Shown in pieces: positions 42,401 through 53,309 of a stretch of 64,000 bases of DNA. The translations under genes were made by a program, and so were the position numbers. The first letter of the stretch is position 1. Every line of letters starts with the position of its first letter. The DNA comes from Neoechinorhynchus agilis (taxonomy: Eukaryota > Acanthocephala). The stretch is from contig CM121341.1 of assembly GCA_051530055.1 (NCBI GenBank), positions 13,516,001-13,580,000 on the forward strand, written 5' to 3'. The notes below the pieces were generated by a model that saw only the letters and a program-made list of their open reading frames with translations, searched no databases and was not told the origin of the DNA.

Positions 42401-43261
42401 TTAACGTCCATCGTATCTTCGTTTTGGCCACCTCCCTTCATCCATATTAATGGCATCCGTGGATTCATCTGGCAGCGCTGGAGTGCACCCATTCGATGTT
42501 GGTATTATTGGAATAGTGTCAACTTGCCCTTGATAATCGATCGATTGGACAAATGAATCTACAGGAACTGAATTCGTAATCGGTGAAGAGTAGTAGCAAA
42601 TCTGCTCCGGTTGTGTACTCCAATCGATAAATTGCCGTTCTGAAATTTGACTGTCGTCGTACCATTCACTGGATTGCATAAATGCAGCGCTGGACGCAAT
42701 GGGATATTGTTGGCATCGTGCTATTTGATAGCCAGGCCAAAAGTAATCATCTATGAATTGTTCCTGTGGATACTGTGAACCTTGAAGCATTGGCTCATTC
42801 GAATGTGTTTGCTGCTGATCATAAAGCTGCTCAGAATTAAAATTTGATTCATTCCGTACTTTTCTTCTTGGGTCGTAACCAATAGCCGGCTCGAATTGCT
42901 TTGGATTTATTTCCCAAAAACTACTTCGTCCCTCTTTGTTCGGCACTTTCAGAAATGTTTCACCGATGGACAAATTATGGCGTACACAGTTCTATTTTTC
43001 CCAGTAAATCAAAAATTTATTACGATTTTTTCTTACCTGCCATCCTCTCCGTTCCTCTTCCCCTGACCGCTGTCGGAAATATTCGACGTTGTCAATGAAC
43101 CACTGGTAGATTTGTAGTAATGTTAACCGCTTTTCTGGACTGCTCTGTATCGCTTTGGCGATCAAATCCGCATAGGAACCTTCACCCCATGCATTAGCTC
43201 TCGAGTATGAACGCCTTTTGCAAAGTATTCGTCTTAGTTCACATGTCGGTTGCTCGGGCAT
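42401..43261 (-). CDS. FoxO-class forkhead transcription factor, paralogue A
   Basis: Exon 1 43261-43037 and exon 2 42991-42401, with a 45-nt GT-AG intron in phase 0; 271 residues. The forkhead domain occupies about residues 20-105: ANAWGEGSYADLIAKAIQSS and PEKRLTLLQIYQWFIDNVEY with the FoxO-specific insertion (RQRSGEEERRGWQ), then helix 3 NCVRHNLSIGE and the wing GRSSFWEINPK. NAWG and the five-residue insertion place it in FoxO, the insulin-signalling effector that is DAF-16 in C. elegans. The N-terminal Akt site of FoxO is absent; after the domain, RRKVRNES is only near the Akt consensus. The rest is Q/S/Y-rich. TTTTTTAG precedes the ATG by 2 nt. Confidence 0.85.
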
Positions 43262-44119
43262 ATCTAAAAAACAAAATATAAAACTAGAATTTAAAACGAT
43301 GTATAAATTAGACAGTTTTAGGATTTCTAATTGCCAAGCAGGAAATATTTGCGATTTATTGCGAAAACTTCATCATTTTAGGATTTATAACGTATTGAAG
43401 TATTTTGTATCATGACGGAAGGCTTTTTCACAATTTCTATATCAATAAACAAGATTCCAATTTGCACGTGCCTACGATCCTTTAAAATTTTCGTGTTTTC
43501 GAAACTGTTTGCTACATAACACGGTCAAGTATTTCCGATGTATTAATGCGCAGTTTATTAACCTATAATTAAAAATGAATAATCATCATTAATTGCCGAG
43601 TTGTATCATATTTAGTGAATTACGCAATAAAAAGCAAATGTGCCGCTTTCGTCTTCTTATTGGCTAGCGGTCAATTAATCTGCCGCGCAGAATAGACGAT
43701 CAAATATGATAAGTTTTCTGCAAGAGCTTTTTCCTATCTCTTTTTAGGGTGCAACACGAAAGCAAACATATTGTATAAGTGCGCTCTCACGTTTCCCAGC
43801 AGATTAATTGATCCATATTCCGAATAGTTTCGAGATTCTAATTGTTAAGAATTGTTATATTCGTCATAGATAAGCTAGTATTTTCTTATTAAAACACTTT
43901 TTATTTTAAAATTCACCAAGCAAAAGTTTTGAATTTTATTTTAAATGATTCTCAGACAACTTTATTTCTTTGTTATAATTTAGAAGTTGATGCCAGGAGT
44001 TTTGTGATATAAATGACGTTGATAAAGCGAGACTGCTTTTCAAGTTAGTAAGAGATACCAATCTAAGAAGCCTTGGCTAAAATCTTTTGTAAATATAATC
44101 TGGAATTCAGGTAATTACA
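43262..44119. other. Intergenic, no gene seen
   Basis: AT-rich upstream region of FoxO-A; nothing recognised. Confidence 0.45.
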
Positions 44120-44630
44120 TATCTTCCTCGGATTTTGGCATGAGGCCACGGCATGAAGCCACACCGATCTCTTACAGCAGAAAAGTGATTGTATTACTTA
44201 GACTATGATGCATACGGCATACGAGTTTTTACATCCCTCCGGATTCTCAAATACCTCCAGGATGCGGGGATCATCAGTGATTGGCGGTAACGGATTCGAA
44301 CATGTTGACCCTAACTGAGATCTGGAGCATTAGTCCTCTTGACCACCTCGACACAACTGCGGAATGTACAAACCCGCCCAGTACTAATACTTCGGGTGAG
44401 TATTTTTAATTCTAAAATGATACTGACTAGTCGGGTATTTTTGATTCAGGTTACTGCATCCCTTCCTCGGCTTTTGGCATAGGGTCACGGCATGAAGCCA
44501 CCGATCTCTTACATGTGATTCTATTACTTCTCTGATGTAAGAGATCGGTGTGGCTTCATGCCGTGGCCTTGTGCCAAAAGCCGAAGAAGGGATGTAATAA
44601 ACTGAATCAAAAATACCCGACTTGCCAGTA
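44120..44630. mobile_element. SINE-like/foldback composite
   Basis: Left part (44120-44265) is a - strand copy of the body found in the arms of the GNA1-bearing element (GGATTCTCAAATACCTCC, CATGAAGCCACACCGATCTC). It is followed at 44280-44363 by a tRNA-like module on the - strand. The right part is a near-perfect palindrome, arms about 44429-44514 and 44534-44622 (TCGGGTATTTTTGATTCAG and inverse), with a one-sided tail CTTGCCAGTAA that also occurs in the tail of the GNA1 element (TTACTGGCAAG at 7802). Confidence 0.65.
44280..44363 (-). repeat. tRNA-like pol III module of a SINE
   Basis: The - strand starts GTGTCGAGGTGGTCAAGAGG (A-box-like TGGTCAAGAGG) and ends ATGTTCGAATCCGTTACC (B box GTTCGAATCC) at tRNA-like spacing. 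The anticodon arm is degenerate, so this is not a functional tRNA. Confidence 0.5.
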
Positions 44631-44918
44631 ACATTTAAGGATAATCTGCAATTGTTAAAAATTAATTTCCTTCGCTGTTCATGTTTACCATGAAGAAAAT
44701 GCAAATTTGATTTTAGACGAAACTCTGCAAAAACTGATGCAAGATTTGTGTCAAACATTGACTGCACCAAAAGGTTTTGGAAATGAACGAAATTGATAAT
44801 GCACATATGCATTTTTCAACGAATTCCTTTCAAAAATGCGACCCCCGAATAGTCTAAGCAACCGAATTCAAGATTTCTTTTATATGAAAAAGTAAACAAC
44901 TCATTAAAGAAACACGAA

Positions 44919-45152
44919 ATGGATGCTGAGAATACTTTTATAGCGATCTCTCAAATCAACAAGTCTTTCAAAATAGCTGATAAATTAAAAACTCAAACAC
45001 GCGCGAGAACGTTTGCCATAAAACTTTTTGGGCTTGTTTTCTTGATCCTAAATGTCCGTTTTAGCCTGAATAACAAGCTCATGCAACTCGAATTGAATTC
45101 GGTTTCCTTTAGCAATTACTCCGTATATTTGACGAACTTTGCTTTTCCTTGA
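44919..45152 (+). CDS. Doubtful small ORF
   Basis: 77 codons beginning MDAENTFIAISQINKSFKIA, with one hydrophobic stretch (KLFGLVFLILNVRF). No family recognised. It lies between a foldback and the ELP6-like gene, with which it would be convergent; may be chance. Confidence 0.2.
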   Translation: MDAENTFIAISQINKSFKIADKLKTQTRARTFAIKLFGLVFLILNVRFSLNNKLMQLELNSVSFSNYSVYLTNFAFP

Positions 45153-45192
45153 TGAAACGTCAACCTAAGAAAATTTGATCATTGTGCTTACA

Positions 45193-45846
45193 TTAAGATT
45201 TAAAAATTACTCTGCAAATGAGAGTCGATTTCCTAATGAAGTATTCAATAGGCTTTATAAGAACACAAATGTCGAAACATCTACTTAACCGAGAAACGGT
45301 TAGATGAGTATCCATGGATGTTTGCCACCCGATAATCAGACCGATGCCTTCAACGCGTTTCAGCCAATCGATCACCCGCAAATACAAATCAGATGTGCGA
45401 ATTCCAATTGCACTGAACAATGCCATATTGTCTACTAAATACAGAGAAGTTTCGTGAGCATCATCCTTTCTAATTTCCTCGTCGAATTCGTCAATCTCTT
45501 CAAAAAGCGAGAGATTGCAGAGCCGCAAAACGTTCAACTTTGTCAACAATCGTCGGTAGAATTGATTGGAATGCTGAAGGCACAAGAGTTTCACTTTTGT
45601 TTCCTGTTTTATCAGAAGGGATGCTATTATTATTACGGTGCGGCATGTATCCGCCGCTCCAGAAGTAACCAGAGTAGCCCTCGCTGTTTCATCGAGGCCT
45701 CTGAACAGTCGAATGAAATCCACATTCGAGTTCAATGAAGGATGAATCATCTTGTGTGGCGATAGTCGACAATTCTCGCGAAGAGACAATCTTAATAGTT
45801 CGAAAGAAGTGCAACAGCGGACTTTCAATAGCGATTGTTGACGCAT
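45193..45846 (-). CDS. ELP6: Probable Elongator subunit 6 (ELP6-like)
   Basis: A 217-residue single exon with the layout of the RecA-like Elp4-5-6 subcomplex, which helps Elongator modify wobble uridines in tRNA. Landmarks: TLVTSGAADTCRTVIIIASL (P-loop-less N-terminal strand and helix), KVKLLCLQHSNQFYRRLLTK, SLYLVDNMALFSAIGIRTSD (Walker-B-like strand; human ELP6 has LLVDDLSVLLSLG), then SRLSRCFDICVLIKPIEYF near the end. Human ELP6 is 266 residues. The match is by pattern and from memory; another RecA-fold subunit such as ELP5 is possible. Confidence 0.4.
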   Translation of the reverse strand: MRQQSLLKVRCCTSFELLRLSLRENCRLSPHKMIHPSLNSNVDFIRLFRGLDETARATLVTSGAADTCRTVIIIASLLIKQETKVKLLCLQHSNQFYRRLLTKLNVLRLCNLSLFEEIDEFDEEIRKDDAHETSLYLVDNMALFSAIGIRTSDLYLRVIDWLKRVEGIGLIIGWQTSMDTHLTVSRLSRCFDICVLIKPIEYFIRKSTLICRVIFKS

Positions 45847-45865
45847 TCAAAAGACTTATCGTTTT

Positions 45866-46069
45866 GGAATTATTGCTTAGGTCTACACCCGGTAAATGAT
45901 TATTTACTAAAGACGTTCTGCGAGCCTCGTCGGTTTCATCATCATCAGTTTGTTTGTTAGATGGACCCGACGAGGTTCGCAGAACGTCTTTAATAAAAAA
46001 ATCATTTACCGGGTGTAGACCTAAGCAATAATTCCAATCATATTTCCCGGTACCTCACGTATCGACACC
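45866..46069. mobile_element. Foldback E3, Penelope-like terminal repeat derivative
   Basis: Long arms (TTGCTTAGGTCTACACCCGG...GACGTTCTGCGAGCCTCGTC and inverse) with an extra right-hand extension ending CGACA. Flanking direct repeat ACnTATCGTTTT (11 of 12) at about 45855-45865 and 46067-46078. Best-preserved member of the E family; the hammerhead-like core is degenerate here. Confidence 0.8.
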
Positions 46070-46260
46070 TATCGTTTTAAATTGAATTTATTAAAGCATG
46101 AAAGTGGTTTCTGTGTTTTCATTTGCAAGGGGAAAATATCGCTTATTGAAGACTATTTCAAAATCGTGAAAAATCAGCTGAACAGTCGAGGAAAAATAAC
46201 GAACGATGCGTAAATTTGCGCCGTTGAATTCCCAAATTTTTGAAAAATTTTGGTGGCTTG

Positions 46261-46333
46261 CGCCCGATGTGGGGCTCGAACCCACGACCTTGGGATTAAA
46301 AGTCCCACGCTCTACCGATTGAGCTAACCGGGC
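46261..46333 (-). tRNA. tRNA-Lys (anticodon TTT)
   Basis: 73 nt on the - strand. Acceptor GCCCGGT pairs with ATCGGGC, A box TAGCTCAATCGG, anticodon arm GGGAC-TTTTAA-TCCC with anticodon TTT, B box GGTTCGAGCCC, discriminator G. No intron and no CCA encoded, as expected in eukaryotic nuclear DNA. All four arms are intact. Confidence 0.95.
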
Positions 46334-47725
46334 TGCGGAATGTTGTCGATCTTATGAATTAGGAAATACTACTTCACGTTGTTGTTAGAAAGCTCTACTT
46401 AAAATATTGTTATTTTCAAGTGAGTGTTATAATTTAATCCTAAATAGGACTTTTTCAAATGATAAATTATGAACTAAGCATTGCATTCATACAGATCGTT
46501 GGCACTTTTAAAGGCGAAACTAAATCCAAGTTTCAGTCTTCAATTAGCAATACATCGGAATTTGATTAATTTAAAAAATCTCATATCATTCATGAGTGGC
46601 CGTTATTCGCATGTATATCAATGAAAAATTTTCAATATTTTTTTCATCGCAGCTCATAAAGAAGTAAAAATACTTTTAGGATTAGCTTATTTTCTTTTAT
46701 AGAAAGAATCTTACGTAAAATCGCAATTAAAAGAACAAAAATTTAAAATAGGACAAAAAAATTTATTATTATAATTTAGCAAACAAAAATACGGTCAAAA
46801 TAAATTACAAAAGAAAGATTTCGAACAGTGGTAATATTTTCGGAATATAAATTTTTGTTTTTATTTCTGCAACGAATAGGAGCAAACATTTTCATTCTAC
46901 CAAAAAAATACATAATCGAATTGGAAATTTCAAAATTATTTTTATGAAAACTATCACAATTAAAAAAATTAATTAAGCAAAACCATAGCGTTAACAACTA
47001 TTATTAACCGGGGAATTTAAATTAAATTAGAAGATCCAATATGCATTGTCCCATTTTAAGTATTAGCTAAAAATGAAATCAATTGAAAAAAGAAAAAGTG
47101 CATTTTGTAATTTTTCAAACCTTTAACTGCGATATTTTGCGGACGGTGGTAATTGCGCGTTTTGTGCTTTATTATTGTAAAACCCTAACAAAAATTTCGA
47201 TTAAAAAAATATATTTAATGAAAAACGTACAAGGCTTCGATCACATTATACAACGACAATCAAAAGGATGAAATCAATGGAAAGTTTTTTCAATTATAAA
47301 TTATATTGCAAGTCAGCATACGGCATTGAATTTGTGATCTCGATTAACCATGATCAATATAAAATCGCGGATGGTACAGCTGTATTCTATTATCATTCAC
47401 TTTCATCTTTATTGCTTCGAAACAACGCTTGTTTTAATTGGTCGCTTGCTCATTAACTCCTCAAAATCACCTTGATGAGAATCTCATGCTCGCTTTGTGA
47501 TCAATCCAAGGCAAAAGGCACTCACCTATAATTTTCCAGTTCAGCGTAACAGATTGATAAGCAAAACGCTATTTACGAATGCAATTGGATTAAAAAATAT
47601 TTACCATTTACGAAGCGAATGAGGAACTCATCATTTTTATGAGATAATAAGAATATTACTAGAATACCTCTTAATGGTCAGAAACGTTCAGTTGTGTACA
47701 ATACGTTCGGTTATTTTTTACTGCA
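46334..47725. other. Intergenic, no gene seen
   Basis: Strongly AT-rich; small frames only. The 3' part is the presumed FoxO-B promoter. Confidence 0.5.
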
Positions 47726-50021
47726 ATGCAGCCATTTCAACGACCTCCCTTAAAAAGAATAATATGCAAAAGGCCAACGTACAAGAGAATGAACGCCTGG
47801 GGTCCGGGGACATATGCTGACATGATTGCACAAGCAATTCAGAGCAGTAGGGACCAACGACTAACGTTAAGCGAAATATATGAGTGGATTGGTACCAATG
47901 TTGATTATTTTAGGCAGCGTTCAGGAGAAAAAGAGCGTGAAGGCTGGCAGGTAAGGCGTTTTCACAAATTGAAATCTTGTAACAATTTTTCTTCGAGTCT
48001 AGAACTCAATTCGACATAATCTTTCGATCGGCAATACCTTCTTAAAGATAGCAAATAAAAACGGTAAAGGCAGTCATTGGATCCTGAATCCAGAGCGATT
48101 TGAGCTCGATATAGGCGCTCATCAAGAAAAAAGACCGCGCTTGGCAAGTAATGAGCCGAATGTTCAAAACAACACAAGTAACAATCATGGAGTCTGTAGT
48201 GCACATGCAAATAGATATCAACAAGGACAATTCGTTAATCCTGTTCAAATTACTGGAAGCTTCCAGCAACCATGCAACCAAGCCAATCAACAAGCTATCG
48301 GAGACCCAGCACAGAACTGTCCTAATCCACTAACAACATATTTGTCCATGCAAAGCAATCGAGAACAATGCACATCTATACAACAAGCCGGATATTATCA
48401 AGGATTAATGCAACCTCCCCAGCAAACGCCTCCGTTAAATAACCCCGTTCAGAATAGTGGATATTATCGACAAACGATGCAATTAACAAGAATTCCAAAT
48501 CCAGCAATGCAATACACGCTCAGGCATCCTGCTGATTGGAACCAGATAATGGCGCAACCAGTTTTGGGAATGCCAAATAATACACAAATTGGTGGCTACC
48601 AACAAAATATGCAACAGGCTCAGGTTCCAGCAACGTGGAACAATCCGATGCAATATACGAATATGCTACCGAACATGTCTAACCTGCAAACATTACAACC
48701 TGTAAACAATTTTACACCACTTTATAATACGATGGAGATTTCGAATAACCAACAAATTATGCAGAGTGATCCACAAGTTAATTCAAGTGCGTATAGTATG
48801 ATATCTCAACCAATAGCACGAAACGCTCAAAATATGACGATGGAAAATTTGGCAACATTTCCATATATGGAACAAACGACATATAATCAGCCCTTGAATA
48901 ATCCACCAATGTTTGGAGGCGGACAAAATGAACATGAAATTGAACCTAATGAGCAAGCTCAGAATATGGCAATGGGATATTCTGTCACATTTCCATACAT
49001 GGAACAAACGACATACAATGAGCAGATGAATAATCTACCAATGTTTGCAAACGGGCGAAATGAAGTTGAGATTGAACCTAATCAACATGCTCAACACATG
49101 ACGGTATTAAATTCTGCCACATTTCCTTATATTGAGCAAACTATATACAATCAACCCTTGAACAACCAACCAATGTTTGAAAGCGGACAAAATGAACATG
49201 AGATTGAACCTAATGAAGGAGATCAAAATATAACGATGGGAAATTCGGCCACATTTCCTTATATAGAACAAACTACATATAATCAGTCCTTGAATAATCC
49301 ATCAATGTTTGGGAGCGGACAAAATGAACATGAGATTGAGCCTAATAGGCAAGCTCAAAATATGACGATGGGAAATTCGGCCACATTTCCATATATGGAA
49401 CAAACGACATACAATGAGCAGATGAATAATCTACCAATGTTTGAAAACGGGCGAAATGAACCTGAGATTGAGCCTTATGAGCAAGCTCAAAATATGACGA
49501 TAGGAAATTCGGCCACATTTTCTTATATTGAGCAAACTATATACAATCAACCCTTGAACAACCAACCAATGTTTGAAAGCGGACAAAATGAACATGAGAT
49601 TGAACCTAATGAAGGAGATCAAAATATAACGATGGGAAATTCGGCCACATTTCCTTATATAGAACAAACTACATATAATCAGCCCTTGAATAATCCATCA
49701 ATGTTTGGGAGCGGACAAAATGAACATGAGATTGAGCCTAATAGGCAAGCTCAAAATATGACGATGGGAAATTCGGCCACATTTCCATATATGGAACATA
49801 CGAGAACGCAGATGCTTACTTCATCAATGCGAGGAAATGTGCGAAATGAACATGAGATTGAACTTATTGAACAATCTCAAATGTCTCAGCCAATTAGCGA
49901 CAGTTCTTTGGAAACAGATTCTGTTGATGATGATAAAGGTTCTGAATTAACTGAAGATGGAGACTCATATGAACGATCAATCGATACTGTGGAATCTTCT
50001 GGTACAGATTGTGGAACGTGA
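47726..50021 (+). CDS. FoxO-class forkhead transcription factor, paralogue B, with a long repeat tail
   Basis: Exon 1 47726-47950 and exon 2 48003-50021, joined by a 52-nt GT-AG intron at exactly the same codon as in paralogue A; 747 residues. Forkhead at about 20-105: MNAWGPGTYADMIAQAIQSS, DQRLTLSEIYEWIGTNVDYF with the FoxO insertion, NSIRHNLSIGNTFLKIANKN and GSHWILNPERF. Just after the domain, KRPRLAS is a perfect R-x-R-x-x-S Akt site at the place of human FOXO S256. The remainder is Q/N/M-rich and includes eight 44-residue repeats, ending in an acidic S/D/E tail. The TGA at 50019 is followed by an open frame in the same register to 50357 (QNTSLESRLQNSHYPNEPVR...), with the same Q/N/H composition. 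Confidence 0.85.
48831..49880 (+). repeat. 132-bp in-frame repeats (x8) in FoxO-B
   Basis: Units begin at 48831, 48963, 49095, 49227, 49359, 49491, 49623 and 49755 and encode NMTMGNSATFPYMEQTTYNQ ... MF.SGQNEHEIEPN. Units 2-4 and 5-7 repeat in the same order, a 396-bp higher-order period, so the last growth step duplicated three units at once. Confidence 0.95.
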
Positions 50022-50497
50022 CAAAACACATCGCTCGAATCGCGCTTACAGAATTCACATTATCCAAACGAACCCGTAAGAGATTGCGCTACTGATCATA
50101 CAGTGCAATTCAGATCGCATGAACAGCACATTGGACCGGATGTGGATATTCATCAAACACAATCAGATGCGAATAATTTTCCGCGATCATTACAAGTGGG
50201 ATCGATACAACAAGAAATGGAAGAGTCAACAGCACACCAACAACACAAACACGAACAACAACAATTTCATAATCAAAAAGGTGATTACCGTGAAATATTT
50301 TCCGGTAGGATGACCTCACCGCGTAATATAATTTTCCCAGACTATAAAGATTACTAAATTATTCGACCCATTTAAAATTCGAAAACTGAAATCAGTGCTA
50401 TGCTTCGAGAAAGTGTTTCTGATAAGTTGTTCAAAATTTTGATATAATAAAGCAATTTAAATTTTTTATTGCCGAAATAAAATCTATTCGCTCTTCA

Positions 50498-50658
50498 GTC
50501 GAACCGCGCCGCCATCTCAACTCTCTTTATCAATGGCCAGTAATGGAGCATTCCTTGGGGAAATCTTCAGCTTTCGAGATTGAATAACGACGACGTTCCC
50601 AAGGAATGCTCATTTACTGGCATTGATAAAGAGAGTTGAGATGGCGGCGCGGTTCGAC
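50498..50658. repeat. Foldback with ~61-bp arms
   Basis: GTCGAACCGCGCCGCCATCT...GGAGCATTCCTTGGG and its near-perfect inverse surround a ~40-bp loop. It stands out by GC content. No other copy seen in the window. Confidence 0.85.
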
Positions 50659-50944
50659 TACCGAAAGACTTAAAACAGAATTTACTCTTGGGATCGTTTA
50701 GGACCTTAGAGGATGAAGAACCAAAAGTATGGAAAGTCCAGCTTGTATTTTCCACCTTTGATGTATATTTTGCGAAGTGCGCCAACAAAACAACTGTACT
50801 GAGGACGAACAGAAAATCACTAAAGTTAAACAGTTTAACAAGCATCACAAGCTAAACGCTTTCACTACCTCGCATAATCTTGCTTCATTGAGTTATATTT
50901 TTAGAATGGTAAGGAATGATTTTGACTTTTAAAATTTTTGTTAC

Positions 50945-51425
50945 CCTGTTAAAAAAGTGTTGATGCTAAACGTTAGTAATCGTGATTCATATGTTCCTTT
51001 TGGTCTTCTGTTCCGATCAGTTCCTTTTGTGGCACGGTTTGCGATGCCAACTGAAATCGATGACCTGATTAGCTTTGAAGCACAGATTGAGGAGCGGCAG
51101 ATAATCCAATGATTTGTCTCGCGTCACCTTAATCCCTTCAGTAGGATCCATAGAATTCAAGCTCTTCTCAATTCCATCCCGCTTCGATGTCGCTACTTTA
51201 ACACGCTTCACATCTCCATGCGCCTTTGTAGATTCCTGGAGAAACCGTCGGCGAAAGTTCGAAAATAAAGATTTTTCTTTATCCTTACCATTCCGCACAA
51301 ATGTTCATTTAAAACAAAAACTTGAACCCCGGAAAAAGTGTTAATCCTAATCGTTAGTAATCTTTAATCATATCTTCTTTTTGATCTTCTTTTCTGATCA
51401 TTTCGTTGGATTGTATAGTTCGCGT
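50945..51425. repeat. Two ~110-bp direct repeats flanking a small ORF
   Basis: AAAAAGTGTTGATGCTAA-CGTTAGTAATC at about 50955 recurs at 51332 as AAAAAGTGTTAATCCTAATC-GTTAGTAATC, followed in both by CATAT(C/G)TTC and GATCAGTTCC/GATCATTTCG. Between them the - strand frame 51017-51298 (93 codons, NFRRRFLQESTKAHGDVKRV) looks coding, family unknown; its end lies inside the first repeat. Confidence 0.5.
51017..51298 (-). CDS. Possible small gene, basic protein of unknown function
   Basis: 93 codons, lysine/arginine rich (MRNGKDKEKSLFSNFRRRFL; first codon may not be the true start, as the frame is open further upstream). No domain recognised and no intron needed. Its 3' end overlaps the duplicated segment described at 50945-51425. 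Confidence 0.3.
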   Translation of the reverse strand: MRNGKDKEKSLFSNFRRRFLQESTKAHGDVKRVKVATSKRDGIEKSLNSMDPTEGIKVTRDKSLDYLPLLNLCFKANQVIDFSWHRKPCHKRN

Positions 51426-52444
51426 GTCCATAGATATCTCGAGGCAAATTATGTAATATTTATTATGACAGAGTGCCCACATTTAAAATTTGAAACCTAA
51501 CTGCAAATTCATCGCTTTTATAAAGGAAATAAATACTATATACAAGACGCGCGACCATCCGCGGACTTAAAACATCCCATAAAAACAGCTTCAATGGATT
51601 CTTGATGCGCGCCAGTCGCTGCGAAATCACAATACGATAGCTATGTTCTTCAAAGAATCTGAAATATTTATTTTAAACTTTAATATTCAGTTTTACAATG
51701 ATTATCCTTGAAGAAATGCTGATAAATATACAGTTTTCCATCTTTTGATTAAATGTTATCAATAAGAACACGATTGTCATCGATGGGGTTTTGCCGTTAA
51801 AATTTCTTTAGTTTTTGTCCAAGAATAATTAGTCTGCAAAATTTAAAAATCGAGGAATCGTCCGGGTGAGCCGACGAAAATCAGTTTGTACATGTTTTTT
51901 TGTTAATATTCTTAGAAGGTTAAAAAATTGATAATTGATTTCTGAATTTTGAAATGTGACTCGTTTGCTAAAGATTTGCCGTTTTAGCGTTGAATAAAAA
52001 AATATGAAGGTTTTGAAGTAGTTAATTTACAAAATAAGTTCATATTCTCGTATTAAATTTATTTGAATTGTTATTCAAAATCATCGGATTCTGGCAAATT
52101 TTATTTTTTTACATTTTTGATGATTTCTCACTTTAAAAGTAGAAATATTATTTGATTGGTCGCATTGAACGGTTCCATCATACAAACCTTGTTTAAGATT
52201 TTATTAAAAATCTAAGAGATCGTCGTTGAGCCTTGTGGCGTTTTTTTTGTAGTTTAATGGAATAAAGTGATTTTGTAACATACCGTCCTGTGTCAGCAGC
52301 GTTCTGCTTTAAACAATATAGGTAAGATTCAATTATTAATGTTATCACGAACCACTGATCGAGCTCAGTATATTGAATTTCCGATCTTCTGTGCAGCTCA
52401 CCAACACTTAAATCAAAAACCGTTCTAGATTGGTGTTCCTAATT
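51426..52444. other. Intergenic, no gene seen
   Basis: AT-rich; nothing recognised. Confidence 0.5.
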
Positions 52445-53242
52445 ATGCTGACAACGCCGTGGTCGTCAACGAAACTCGTGACGCGCGTTTACACTTCAAT
52501 ATCGAAATTAACAAAAGTTCATGACTTTCCAGTCGAAATTCGAAATCGAAATCCAAGGTACGAGCTTTTTTAGATGACTCCATATCAAATATTTCGTATA
52601 GAAACTTAGAATTTCTCGGGTTTGCCCACAAACGCCAAGGTTGGCAGCTTCAATGTCCACCCAAAGATTTCTACCACCAGTTAGTATTTTGGGTCTTTAA
52701 ATTTTCACTTCGTTTCTTATAGGGCTGTTCTTTGCTCAAGTTCACGGCATACCATTGGTAAAATAGTCCACGCGTCTGGCTACGTGGCCGTAAAGGCTTC
52801 AACCACAGAGCATTGCATTCGGAAGCATTTAACCAGTACCAAAGACGTTTGCACCGCATTTAACATTGGACGAATACTCGCGTGGAGAGCACGACGTGCT
52901 GGAATAATCAATGTGTGTCATGCAGTGTCGCATTTCCTCAAGCAGTCAGAGCGAATGAATTGGTTTTTTAAAGGACTCGAAAGCGAGAGCATGAAGTTTT
53001 CAGAAGCAGTTTGGATCGAGGGACAATACGACTTTGAAGGAGTTGATTATGACAATGCTGATAATTGGAGCGGTAATGAAAGCGAATCTGTTGATGGGTT
53101 CGCAAAACGAGACATGGATTTGATTGACGTCGAAACAGAATTTTTGAAATCTAGAATGAAGCTGAGGTACAAACAGCAGTCAAGACCGGACAAGATTAAT
53201 CCAGCAGGGAAATCAGCCGATGCGGTTTGGATAACGAAATGA
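52445..53242 (+). CDS. MRPL18: Mitochondrial ribosomal protein L18 (uL18m), three exons
   Basis: Large-subunit protein of the mitochondrial ribosome at the central protuberance. Exons 52445-52557, 52602-52679 and 52723-53242; introns of 44 and 43 nt, all GT-AG, frame continuous for 236 codons. Landmarks: VEIRNRNP-R|NLEFLGFAHKRQGWQL (family: INRNPRNLE...GW), PPKDFYHQ, then IVHASGYVAVKASTTEHCIR and KHLTSTKD, NIGRILAWRARRAGI. The N-terminus MLTTPWSSTKLVTRVYTSIS fits a mitochondrial presequence. The C-terminus has an extra acidic/basic extension of about 80 residues relative to human (180 residues). A LINE-B 3' end lies about 70 bp downstream, tail to tail. Confidence 0.85.
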
Positions 53243-53309
53243 AAATATGTTTTTGTCATTCTCGATCTAAATTCTAAAGTTTTCCGTAAAGGTTTTTCAG
53301 GAAAATTCC

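Noticed and set aside
44280-44363. A second functional tRNA
   Set aside because: Anticodon stem does not pair; it is the head of a repeated SINE-like unit.
46261-46333. Methionine-start ORF crossing the tRNA on the - strand
   Set aside because: The locus is an intact tRNA-Lys; the ORF is incidental.
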